A DNA stretch of 64,000 nucleotides from Amborella trichopoda. Its lineage: Eukaryota > Streptophyta > Magnoliopsida > Amborellales > Amborellaceae. The stretch is taken from assembly GCF_000471905.2 (NCBI RefSeq), contig NW_006499751.1, forward strand, positions 2,857,033 through 2,921,032. The letters are read 5' to 3'. Positions 44,379 to 55,440 of the stretch are shown piece by piece; position 1 is the first letter of the stretch, and the number at the start of each line of letters is the position of its first letter. Below the pieces are notes generated by a model. The model was not told the origin of the DNA and searched no databases. It saw only the letters and a list, made by a program, of their open reading frames with translations. A program made the position numbers and the translations under genes.

Positions 44379-45759
44379 ATAGGTACCTAGAATTGAAGAT
44401 AATTATAATTTAATTGAATTTAAAGAATTCTAAAAATGGGTACAAAAGGATCATTTTGCCCTTGCCTAATAATGTGTGGAATTCTAGAATTGTCCCTGCT
44501 GCTGCTTGAGAACTTGCGTAATCTTTTGTGGCTGACTCGAGGTTGTTCTGATGCCCATTTGATCTAAAGATTATTGTTTTTGTGTAGGGCTTAGCATGGC
44601 AATAATTTTGATACCAACTTCGAGCCATGAATCATGTTTTTGAGACATGATCGTGAGACTTGAATCTTAGATGAATCTTGAAAACTTCAGATCAATTCTG
44701 TGCTCGTTCCTTGATTTTTCTTCGTGATGTCTTCATTGAATCACACTGAGCATGCTATCACGATCATGTTGCAATGAACGTAGCTTGATTTTGTGTCCGG
44801 ATGAAGATTTTATCATCTTGAGTTTTTGACCGAAATCTTGAAATCCGACGGCCAAAATTTACAGCCGCTTTGATGCCTTCGTCTGTGAAATCCAACCGTT
44901 CATCATACACGAGGTTCGGATCAGAGATAGCCTCGGACCTCACGCCCCTAACGCAATTGGTTTTGTGCTGATCTGGTATACGAGCGTCGTGATCTAGCTG
45001 CTTGAACGAGGCGTTCTGCTATTGAATTTTCTGCAACTTCCTTCACGGATCAGCGACTTTCATTTAGTTTTTATTTCTGCTCGAGTGTCGTCACAGGGCG
45101 TACCACATATTGAATTGTTCGTCTTGATGAGATGAACACGCTCACCAAATTTGGGAGCGATCCTACTTGGAATGAGTGAGATATAGGCCTCAAAATTGAC
45201 TACCCATGACTGTGAAAACAGCCACCTTTGATGGTGTTTCAGTGCAAGGTCGCCACATGGGAATAGTGTGCAGCCTACCCCTTTTTGGTATTTTCCTCAT
45301 AACTTTGTCTTAGAGTGCCCTATTAAGCTGAAATTTGACCCATAGGGGTTTTCAACCATGTCGAATCTAATGGCAGTAGTCTCATAGCTGTTTGAAGTAC
45401 CAAAAGTATAGCTCTAGTTACGGGGTCCATTTCAGTGCTAGAGACCGATTTTGTTGAAATTTTTTCTTTGTGTTCACTTCCTTAAACATGTATGATCACT
45501 ATGAAACTCGACAAGTGGTCTTTTGAAGTGTTGATGATGATCCTGATCAATTTTTTGGCCATTTTGAGACTGTCAAGAATTTCCACTGTGTTGTAGACTT
45601 TATTGACTTGCTTCCTACCAGGGACCAAGGTGCTGAAAAATACGTTCAAACACCCGGCTTTTCTTAGTTTTTCTTCCTAAAATTCTGCATGTCTTGGTAT
45701 CGTTGATCTTAGTTTGATAGGCATGGTTTTCTCATCCCTTCTTTCTCTCTTTTTTTTTA

Positions 45760-48700
45760 CAGTGCGGATCCTTGATGTGAACCAGCTTCCTTGTGTTGAT
45801 GAGTTAGGGTCAAACGTCTACACTGGGGTATCTTTGATGAGGGCAGCTTCTCTGGGAGAGCTTGAACCTAGCCAAGAGCTCTCGTGGACTTCTCGTATTA
45901 CCTTTGCAGGAGAGAGCACGGAGCTTTGCTAGTATAGAGATGTCGATGATGAAGCTCTCATCCAGAGACCCGGCGTAGCTCTATACCATGCTTTGCACAT
46001 GCATTCTCCTTCCGACGAGAGTATGCCCACAATGGGGAAGAGGATGCTAGCGAAGTCCAGTCTTCAGTGGGCTGCAGGTGCTCTTCGTTTTAAAGGGGAG
46101 CACCAATACCTGGCTAGGTACAGCACTTGGACGTTGGACGTGTTGGACTCTTTCACCGGTAATTTGAAAAAGTGTGGTCTAGCCACGGCATTTCAATGCT
46201 CGACTGGCTACGATGCTCAAACACTGTGAAGGTCTCTTGAAGACATGGTGTTACCATACCAACAGCTGGCTTTTGCAGGAAGGTGGGGCAGGAATCACCC
46301 TGCTTGACTTGTATGTCGTAGGTGGCCTTCCCTTGCTGGGGGAGGAGTATGAGGAATTTGTCCCTAGCTATGGGGCCATCTTTGGGGGCGAGCCCATTAA
46401 GGGTAAGTAGGCTTCTTCAAGTCTCAATGAGCTATTCGAGATTTATCAACTGTTATACTCAAAATCACAGCCCAAAACTGGTAGGGTACATTTTGAAGCA
46501 TGGCGAGATTACTTTCACCGTAACCACCAAGAGGGTGAAGATGTAGGTTCAAGCGTCTCGTGGACCGATGAGTCTCAGCGGGCGGCAGCAATCAAGGGTT
46601 TAAAGAAGGCGATTGCCCCTCCGAGGTGGAATGTGTGAGACCGATTTTACTTGGCCCTCTTCTTGTGCAAGTTCGCTCTTCCGAGGGCAAAGTGCTATGT
46701 TATTCAGCCTGGTTGCTTTTATGCAACCTGCATGATGGCTCAGGGCACTAGCTTTGCACTGGACCAACCGGTCTTGTGTAGCATCTTCCACGGGTTAGGT
46801 TCTATTTCTCATGGAAAAGTCCCTTCGAATGACAATAGCAATGAGGTCTCCCTGGGTGAAGGTTTCCCGAGGTGCTTCACTACGAGCTTCCCGGTGCATT
46901 ATGACTTCGAGTGGCTTTCCGGGTATTTTCTAGGGCGTACGAGCTCAATGGGAACCTCACAATGGCAACATGCCCGCATATGCTGAAGATTGCTGCGATG
47001 ATAGCCGTGGTCAAAGAGCTGGACGTAGTTCGTGAGCTCCTAACTGATGCATCTTTCTTTACTCGTGAGAGGTCCTTCGCTGTTGGTGGCCCCTCCAACA
47101 ACATTTTTATTGATGCTTTTGACCTCATGCTCAATAAGGTGGTTACCGAGACAAAAGAGGCCACGTACCTCATGAGCGTCCAAGGTTGTATCCTTCCATT
47201 CAGGTGAGTGGGGTGTAAGAAGCTGGAGGGTTACTTCTCTCACCATTTTGCATGTCAGCATGGCCTGGATCAAGGATGTTGTGCTGCCATTTCTTTTTTA
47301 AAGAAGTATGAGAAGAAGGGGGTGTTGCATGACCACGAGGCCCCTGGGGCAAGTCACGAGGTCTAGACCGACCTAGACATATGGATGGCTTGGAAGACTT
47401 GACTTTTTCTCCCTGGGCGGAGCAGGTTTGTGGTTCCCCATTATGGTCGTGTGGGCCACAAGACTGTAAGCTATCGTTGGTGGTGGGATTCCTCTAATGC
47501 TAAGTATTGGGACGTGGATCACCCATGGCAAACCACCAGTGGCTCTAGACGCAATGGCAGAGCTGAGAGGCGCTTCGTCCCTCCTCTTTTCTCTGTTATT
47601 TTTGGCTTGGATCATTATCCTACCAACTAGTAGAAATTGGCCAAGCCTCATTCATTAAGTGAGGATGAGGACGGGATGAGGTTGCTCTTATTGAAGAGAA
47701 AGACACAATCTATCTTCGACAACCTAGAGATGATTTTTGGTCAAAGCGAAAGGGGTGTGAACCCATCCTGTGAAGAAGGGTTTGCCCCAGCTCCGTCTAC
47801 TCTGATCGAGGGTGAATCTTGTTCTGGCTCGTATATATGGGCTAGTCATGCTCCAAAGCCTCCTTCTTCCGTTAAACCCAAGAACGTTCTTCCTAAGGAG
47901 AGGGAAGATAGGGAGAGCGAGAGAAAAAGAAAAAGAGGGAGGGAGCCTTCGCCCGTCCCTTCTTCTCGAGAAAGGGGGAGTCGTTCAGATAGGGAAGATT
48001 TGCATTCAGCAACAGTGCCTTCAGTGCCATCTCATGCGAGGTGGGCTCGGTTAGGAGCTCGTAGGGCTCCAGACTCTCCTCCTGCCGTATCGCCTTCAAC
48101 TCCTGCAGCAATATTGCGACCGGCTGATAGTTGGCCTGGATGGTCAAGTGCGTAATGGCTCAAGAAACCCCACATCAAGGGTTGAGGTCGGCGTGACTTC
48201 TACCGTAAGCAATCGTGTTATGTCTTCTGCAGTTCCCACGGTGTCCGTTATGCCTGCTCTAGAAGCTACACAAGAAGAAGTGAGCACCTCAAGCGCTTGT
48301 CCTTCCGGTTTGTCGACGGCACAGTCCTCATATTCACCTACCTTGGGAGGGCCTCTGGGAGATAATCCTCTTGGGTTTTGTGCTACTTTGACAGCTACAA
48401 CATCCCTTAGGGAAAGGATGGAGGCCTTCAGGGCTTGTGTAGCCAACTTGAGGGGTCTGGCCCGACAGAGAAATCTTCGACCATCTCGATGGGATGCTGC
48501 ATGATCTCAGTGACTGGGGAACCGAAGCTCTTTCATGTGTGGATGACGCACAGGCATCTTTCGAGAGGTGCTTGGATGCCTTGGAGAAGGACCTGGCTAA
48601 CCAACAAGACCTTGTGCGGCAGTGTACATAAGAGTGGGCTCGGCTTGTTTCGGAACAGGACTCCTTGTCGGAGGAGGTTGCGATTTCAATGTCGTGCCTT
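45760..48700 (+). pseudogene. Plant mobile domain (PMD) pseudogene, antisense within element C
   Basis: The plus-strand frames form one decayed gene. At 45,990-46,410, an LKKCGLATAF stretch leads into GAGITLLDLYVVGGLPLLGE, EEYEEFVP, the core PMD signature. At 46,640-46,990, ALFLCKFALPRAKCYVIQPG, then PVLCSIFHGLGSIS and FPVHYDFEWLSGYF. At 47,430-47,630, a Trp-rich segment with SVIFGLDHYP. Then a charged Arg/Glu/Ser-rich tail (47,637-48,155) and a probable coiled coil (48,530-48,700). A stop at 45,930-45,932 and frame changes near 46,230, 46,450, 46,900 and 48,150 disable it. PMD proteins (MAIN/MAIL family) act in plant genome silencing, and PMD frames are also carried by mobile elements. Confidence 0.8.
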
Positions 48701-48805
48701 CAGGACCAATTGAGGCTTAGGTCTTCGGGATTTTCAGCTTGTATAGAGCGGGGATTGAGTCGAGTGGGACTCTTCTTGTGAGGAAGTATGTCCTTCTTGG
48801 TTTTC

Positions 48806-50603
48806 TTATGGTGGTGGAGGTTGTTCATCCATTAGGACTATCTGACCAATTTGGATGTAGTTTTTCTGGATAGAGTGGAATACCCTACAATTGGCTAAGT
48901 CATGGCCCTTTCGTTGGTGGTATTTGCACCAAGGGTTTTGGCCTTTTTGCATGTTTGTTCCTTGTTTCTTGGAAGCGCATGGCATTATCATCTCATGCTG
49001 GGCCATCATGTCGGATATGGTAGAAAACCTCTCAGGGGGCAGTTTAGTCGCAGGAGACACTGGTTAACTCCTCTTGGATAGTGACCATGTGCAAGACTTT
49101 TAGGCCCTTGAAAGCTTTCTTGAGGCTTTCTAGGTCGATTTGTCCATTCTGGACCAAGGCCTCGATGTGCTCTTTCAACTGGATGCAATCTTGGACTAGG
49201 TGTCCTAACATCCGATGGTAAGCACAATACTTGGGGTTATCAACGAGTTCAGCTTGTTCTGGCTTCTTGATGATGGAGAGCACCAACATCTCCTATTCGA
49301 GAAGCATTTTCAGGACCGTCAGGACCCACTCCTTATTGAAGTTGTACTTCTGATTCAGTTTGCACAAGAACTCCATGGTTTTGTGATATTTTTATGACAG
49401 CAGCATGTTATTATAATTCTGTTTCTTTGGGGCTTGTTGTTGTGAGTCCATTTGGGCTTTAGTCGGTAACCCTCGTGACATGTCTAGGGTTGGCAGAGGC
49501 GCAGCATTAGTTGTAGGTTTGGCGTCGAGAGGTACAATTGTGACGGCCTCACTGATTACATTCTTTGATTGGTTGGTGCGGGGATTCGGCATGTTACCCC
49601 CAGTGTTACGACCTTGGCTAGTGCTCAAGCTTTGGGCTTAATCCCCTCCATGGTGTTTTAATAAGCTTTCAATCTTGGCAGCTTTGGTGATCATGTCGGA
49701 GAAGGTGGTGGACTTGACATGTAAGGCGATTTCTTGCCTCATATTCCCCTTACACATGTTTGCCCCGCCTCTGTTTTGCTCATGGGGTTGCTCAGGCACA
49801 TGGTGAGATCACGCCATCTCTGGATATATTTTCCCGCCGACTCATCTGGCTCTTGCATCGTGGTGAGGAGTTATATAGTTTGGACTTCCAACTCAGCTTT
49901 GAAGAAGCGTTTGTAAAAGAGTTATTCCATCTCCTCCCAAAAGTGGATTGAATTTGGTGGTAGCCACGCATACCATTTGAATGCGGGTCCCTCAAGTGTT
50001 TCAACGAATTGTCGTAAGAGTTGTCTGGTGTCTGCCACTGATTATTGGCATGCAGACGTGAAGTGGGCTATGTGTTGTTGTAGTGATCCCGTTCCATTGA
50101 AAACGGGCAATTTCCCTTTCCGGTATCCGATGGGGAAGTGGACTTGGTCAATTGAAGGCGGGGCTTTTTGTATTGGGGCCCTCAGGTGTTTTTGACACCT
50201 GAAGGCCTTGGATGCTCTTGTTAATCATCCTTTGAACATCTTCTTGGGTGAAGGTTGTTGATGCAGCCTGTGAGGCTGCATTATGCTGATCTTAGAGGGA
50301 GGTGTGTGGGCCACATTGCATTGATGCCTGGCCCACGTGAGGTGGTTGTGACCTCTCTCTTTCATCATATTGGAGTCCACGGGGGGAATACATTTCCTAG
50401 TGGGGAGGTTCCGTGGTACGAGTGTCCTCCAGTCTTTTTATCATGTCAAGGACATCGTTTAAGATGCTTTCAATGGTTTCAGGTGGATTTTCCTGTTCCC
50501 CTTCTTCATGGCTTACCACCATTACTTCGAACTGCTCATCGGGACTTGACGGCTCAATTGGGGGGAGATCCAGGCCTCTTAGTTCCTCGATTCGGGATAT
50601 CAA
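48806..50603 (-). pseudogene. gag: C gag
   Basis: An N-terminal acidic helix (ILNDVLDMIKRLEDTR) is followed, in shifted frames, by the gag domain: GKLPVFNGTGSLQQHIAHF, LVETLEGPAFKWYAWLPPNS, LFYKRFFKAELEVQTI and AGKYIQRWRDL. Two zinc-type motifs follow: YCAYHRMLGHLVQDC (frame 49,289-49,044) and WCKYHQRKGHDLANC (frame 49,060-48,806). Several stops. No protease or RT follows; gag ends next to the tail of the PMD pseudogene. Confidence 0.85.
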
Positions 50604-51329
50604 TCAGAAGTGGTTGAGCCAGTCCTATCTGGGCCTAAGATTGCCTTGCAACTAGTGTGAGTATGGGCTCTTCGTGCGACGGTCGCCTCGCTTGCTTGTG
50701 TTGAGGGAGTGAGTTGGTTTTCCAGAGAGAAGACTGTGCAGTCGTATTTTGTGGCCCTGGCTTTCACGACTGAGGGGCTGGCCAACCAGTCATCTTCGTG
50801 CGTCGCCTACCCTGAGGCCTACCCTGAGGCGGATCGAGTGAGTACATCGCGGGTGGAGTTGAGAGAACCGTGCTTGCGGGGAACTTCTTTGAGAGCCAAA
50901 CGGCGGGTGGCATTTGGCCATTGGTTTGGACCTCTGACATGTCCTTCTTCCTATTGATGGGGTCCACCAATCGGCAAGGAAGGGCTGCAGGGAGCCCACG
51001 CCTAGGTTTACGGCTGACAATGTGTCAGTCATGAGGACTTGGGGGAGTGACTGCGGTGCAGCCCTTGGAGTTAACCTTAGTGGGTTCTCTCTATATATGG
51101 GTGGAGGAAGGAATAGGGGAATGTATGCCCACACTCCGAGTTATCCTAGGTTGAACTAGAATAGCAAGACCAGCTAACCCACTTGTGGAGGAGTGAGTCA
51201 TTGATATAGGGATGAGAAAGTCCCCGATTTGGAGGAGATAAGAAGAGTGTGAATTCATTAAAATTTTAGAAAAAGAGGAGAGGAGGGTTTTCGTCTGAAA
51301 ACAGTCCGAGCCAACTACAGGGTGGCATG
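50604..51329 (-). other. C leader between primer site and gag
   Basis: Contains frames of 61 and 114 codons without recognisable domains (Pro-rich and basic). It may encode an N-terminal Gag extension as in A3, or may be untranslated leader. Confidence 0.4.
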
Positions 51330-51347
51330 TCCCCAGTGGAGTCGTCA
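51330..51347 (-). promoter_or_regulatory. Primer binding site of element C (tRNA-Arg type)
   Basis: The minus strand reads TGACGACTCCACTGGGGA two bases inside the LTR end. It differs slightly from the TGGCGACTCC..TGGGGA site that I recall for Tat/Ogre elements primed by tRNA-Arg. It marks the start of minus-strand DNA synthesis and fixes the LTR boundary. Confidence 0.75.
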
Positions 51348-52042
51348 GTTGGTCGGGGCCTGATTTTCTCGTATGTCAAGAAAATCCTCTCTCAAACAAC
51401 AGCAGAAGGCCCGCGCACATGACGTGAGCGCGCGTGCTTTCTTGAACGTGGATAGGCTACCAACAAAGAGAGAGATTTTACTACAAAATTTACTCACCTC
51501 ATCTTTGCGGGTTCGTGGGACACGTCCAGGTGGCTCGCCCTCTTAGATCAGTCACGAAAGCCCTCCGGCTGTTCACCAGCACGGTTTGGTCAGGGACTCT
51601 CTTCAGAGGCTATTGTATTTCTTCTCCTTTCTCACATTCAGAATTTCAATGGGTGTCTTAGTTCTTCTCTCCTAGGTTGACTCTCTTCCAGCGATATTCT
51701 TTCAAATGATTGGACAGACGAGTGATGGGTTTCTTTGGTTTGGTCAGACTATGAGGGAAGGGAGGGGTCAGCGATAGCGCATGTGGTTTGGCCCCTGCAC
51801 GGTCTTGCACAAGTGTGGGATTACGTATTTGGGAGAAGGAAGAGAAATTTCCTAAAACGTTTGGTATTTTCAAGAGAAGGGAGGTGTGTGCCCGGAGGGT
51901 CGGGGGTATTTCTGTCACTTGGAAAAAATTTCTCTCTCCTCTCCATGGGACCCTAGGGTTAAGAGAACAGACAAGCAAAAGCAAGTGTGATGTCTCTTCT
52001 TTATTGAATTGTAATCCCCCTTTTACAATTGACTTAAGCTTG

Positions 52043-52050
52043 TTTATATA
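52043..52050 (-). promoter_or_regulatory. TATA box of the C LTR
   Basis: TATATAAA on the minus strand in CTTTATATAAACAAGC. The following sequence contains TTCAATAAAGAAG, a poly(A)-signal-like string as in the A LTRs. Confidence 0.6.
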
Positions 52051-53818
52051 AAGTTCTCACCAAACAGGGGTGGATACTTGAAAACTAAGCCTAACTACAA
52101 TTAAAAGTAATTAAAATAAAGTCCCGAAATTGGGTACAATGGCCAAGGTGCCCTTAAATTCTTTTGTGCAAATGACAGACTCATCCTTTCCTGAGGAGGC
52201 CGCCGCCATTGTCAAACTTCGAGAGCTCTTTTCTGAGTACTTGCAACGTGAGTTCGATCGGTGTATTGTTATATTCTTGATGTTCATTTTCTTGTCATCA
52301 TTTTGATCTCTTTTTATCATGTTGTGGCAATCTATTTCATGAAGGAAGGAGTCTGGTTGGTTTTATGAACTCTTCGGTGGATTCTTTTCAGATCTGTGAT
52401 GTCCCTATGCTTACTGTGAGCCTTGGGAAGATCTTTTTCAGTATTCTTGCAATAGCTTTAGTTTCCTTTTTTGCCTTTGCTGTGTGATATTCTTCGGGCT
52501 TTCAAGAGATCACCGAAAAAGGGATTCCGGCGATCGGGGATTTTGTTTTCTTTTGCGGCCTTGGGTTTTGTGCCTTTTCTATTTTGTTTTAGACGCCGCT
52601 TGTCGTGTCTGACCTGGACTTCTTTCTGGAGGGTCCTTTTGGTCTTAGTTCCCACAAGGTCAAGTTCTCCATGAGGAGCAAGATGTCCTTCTAAGGATTC
52701 CAATGTTCATGAATTCAAGGTGTCTGTCTCCCTTCACAGGGCAGACTTGGTTTCACATTCGCGCATTTGGAGAATGGTGTCGTTGAGGCTTCGCCGGCGT
52801 CTGAGGCTTCGGCCACACTTTTGCTGCGGAGGAGGGGTCGCGAGCTCATCAAGGAGTGGTCGGTAATCTCCATAGCCATCGACTGGTTCGGTGAAGTCGT
52901 ACGGCGAAAGCATGCCTCTGCCCTACTTCGTGATGGTTCGAGGCTTAGCACTACTGGGTTGACCCGTTTGAGCCCGGGCCCACTTCTTGTTGGAAGATGA
53001 TGATAGCAGTTGTTTAGCGTATCTACCCAGTTCCTATGTTCACCGTGGTGGCATAATTCTTTATCTTTTGGGCACGCAGGTGCTTTTCCTTTGTCATTCT
53101 CATTCGAGGCTTCTTCTCAGCTACTACCCTGCGCAACCTTGTGTTTGTGTGTCATTGTGACTAGGTCGTAACCGGCTCTCTCCTTTATTTTTTAAGGGAC
53201 TAAGGTACATCAAAAATGATGTATAACACTCAGACCTTTTTCTTGAGGTAAAAGGGGCTTTTTATAAGCGAAGTGAGTTAAATGACAGCCTGTATCTAGT
53301 TTTGTGCGATTTTTTGGGTCTTCAGAGCTTTGGCACCATTTGGACTGCCACTGGCACTAGTTAGAATGGCGCCATGTCATTAATGTTGCAATAATGACAG
53401 TTTATAAATATTAATTGCTCATTAACGCGGCTTCTATACAACCTATCATACCCGGCGCCAATGGCAATGGCACTGACAGCATTCCCATTGCCGCCAAGCA
53501 CTGTTCAGAACACATGTCGTGCTCTGATAGCTCTGATTTGATCAATCGTAGTTTGAAATTGTATCGACTAGCTTCAGCGACATTCCGACTGTCGCAGTTG
53601 TCCAACCGTCTTGGTTGTACCTCCATCTAATCGACCAATAAAAAATCGACAACCTCGCTCTGTACTGACAACTAACATGTCAGTACGGGCCTGCCGCGAC
53701 AACAGCTACGGACTGACATGTAGCCCGTCACTTCATTCACATCGGCCAGGTTGTGTCCTACCTGGTGAAGGTCTTGGGACTTGGCACTGGCGGCATTGGC
53801 TCTACCGTCAAGCAACTT

Positions 53819-53980
53819 GATCATGTTGTAGCTTGAAAGTGGATCCCGTTGTAGCTGGGAACTCGAGGTCCGGTACTTGTCGCCAATAGGAACATCTTGA
53901 TCATGTTGTAGCTTGAAAGTGGATCCCATTGTAGCTGGAAACTCAGGGTCCGGTACTTGGTGCCAATAGGAATGGCGTTG
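53819..53980. repeat. 80-bp direct duplication in the C LTR
   Basis: GATCATGTTGTAGCTTGAAA and the next 60 bases occur at 53,819 and 53,899 with few differences, followed by shorter GGTGCCAAT(A/G)GGAATGGCG repeats. Confidence 0.9.
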
Positions 53981-54325
53981 GTGCCAATGGGAATGGCGTC
54001 AAGCCTTTGGTGTCCCGAGTTGCCCATGTTGTGACTTCGGTGTTTCTGGTACCTTGCTGTCTGACTTTTGGTAGGGCTTTGGTACCCATTAAGGTAACAT
54101 CATAACATTTCCTGTCGAATACTTCATAGTCAGACCGCTTTGGGTCTACCTCGCCTTATTCAACCTCTTGACGCCCTCGGTCCCACTTGAGCAATAAAGG
54201 TTTTGTGGAGACTGGTTTACGGAAAAGGGGTACTTGTGGGGTAAATGGTTTAAAATACCCGGGTAGTCTACCTGGGACATTTCGACCTATCCATAACCTT
54301 TCCAGTCAAGATCGGGGTGCTTACA

Positions 54326-55440
54326 AGTCTACAATAGGCACAAAGTAGCAAAGCATACAAAATTTGCATTCTTTGCTCAAATCATGCGATATTAGAAGTG
54401 AACCATATAACCTCAAGCCACTAAATGATTTGAAACGTACTTTGTAAAACTCCAATAATTCGTCATATTTGGTTTGAAAAAAAGCATGTTTTTTATTTCT
54501 AGCAAGGGGTCAAGCAAATCTCCATGTGGTTTGATAAAATGCATGTGCGTTTTCATGTTTAGACAAATAAGGAATCAGGTAAAGTTCTAATAACATTATC
54601 ATATTATTCAACAAAACAAAACCATAATATTGTAGTACACTTGTATTTTAGAGCCTGTTTGGAGCCAAAAAAGATGTGCTCCCATTAATGATAGGGAAGC
54701 TGGCATGTAAAACATATAAATCACCAGATATTCTAGTCCCAACTAGCACAATACCGGCTTTAATGGCATGACACTGGTTCATAACTACTTTCTGTTGATG
54801 AGATTGAACAATGGATTTTCTAAGTTAGCATTCAACAAAGAAAAGAACAACTGAAAATTGGACTGTGGATTTCAGAACTGAGCACCACAAACAAAACTCG
54901 TAGGTGGTGTGTTGTATATTTGACATTTTCCCGGCCCAAACAATACTAGTAGCACGTATCATAAATTTTCCGTTTTAGGATGACAAAACCGAGACTTTCT
55001 ATATGTGTCACACACAAAAATACATGCCTGCCTACACTTCAGGGCTTCTATAGGTTGATAGTTTGAGAGCCAACACACTTATAAGGTGGTAGTGTGCTTC
55101 TCAGGGTACACGCTATAGATCAACATTGTGTTGGATGGTAGATTGCCTTTGGAGGATGGCTAGAGTATTCATTTTCCCTAGGTGGAATGGTGTCATTTGA
55201 CTTTACAAAATGTTCAATAGTTTTTGCTCTGTGTTATATTTATGTATATGTCACCCTTAAATTTTCAAATTATACATGAGGTATGCATGAGTTATTGTGA
55301 ATAATTGTCCTGTTGTTTTCAGATTTTTTCCCAAATCGAAGATTGGTCTTTGTCGAAACCAGAGTTCCCATGGGAAGAAAATGTGCTACATCCCAGCTTA
55401 TTGTGTCTTAAAGTATCAAATGACATCCTCCGGTCGTCAG
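54326..55440. other. Intergenic DNA downstream of the NPF gene
   Basis: AT-rich sequence without recognisable gene or element. It contains the 3' flank of the transporter gene, whose poly(A) site I cannot place. Confidence 0.7.

Larger units (their letters stand above)
30757..45652 (-). mobile_element. Element A3: most complete family A Ty3/gypsy (Tat) element
   Basis: Read on the minus strand: 5' LTR (45,652 to ~42,317), leader, gag, linker, RT, RNase H, second RNase H, integrase (ending 35,688), ~4.7-kb 3' region, and a 185-bp stump of the 3' LTR (30,941-30,757). Stops and frameshifts occur throughout. It gives the alignment that explains A1 and A2. The 3' LTR is cut away ~185 bp from its start. 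Confidence 0.9.
42317..45652 (-). mobile_element. 5' LTR of A3
   Basis: Starts TGTTTGAACGTATTTTTCAG at 45,652 (minus) and runs ~3.3 kb. It contains the conserved U3, TATA, GA/CT tract, hairpin array and terminal block (complement of 42,420-42,450). Its end is placed only approximately, where similarity to LTR1 and LTR2 fades. I could not identify a convincing primer binding site. Confidence 0.8.
45653..54325 (-). mobile_element. Element C: partial Tat-type Ty3/gypsy element with antisense PMD frame
   Basis: Read on the minus strand: LTR (54,325-51,350), primer site, leader, gag (50,603-48,806), then an oppositely oriented PMD pseudogene (48,700-45,760), ending where the A3 LTR starts. Pol and the 3' LTR are absent. 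Gag resembles family A gag but the LTR is different. The left end is cut at the A3 boundary, so A3 may have inserted here, or a deletion joined the two. Confidence 0.75.
51350..54325 (-). mobile_element. 5' LTR of element C
   Basis: The LTR starts TGTAAGCACCCCGATCTTGA at 54,325 (minus) and ends ACCA at 51,350, two bases before the primer site, giving ~2.98 kb. It carries a TATA box (52,050-52,043), a TTGTAAAA/CAATAAAG segment after it, a short duplication at 53,819-53,980, and a terminal block related to families A and B (AAGAGGGCGAGCCACC on minus). The outer end is inferred from the TG start only. Confidence 0.65.

Noticed and set aside
47893-48147. Minus-strand frame opposite the PMD tail
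   Set aside because: Complement of a charged low-complexity coding tail; gag of element C ends before it.
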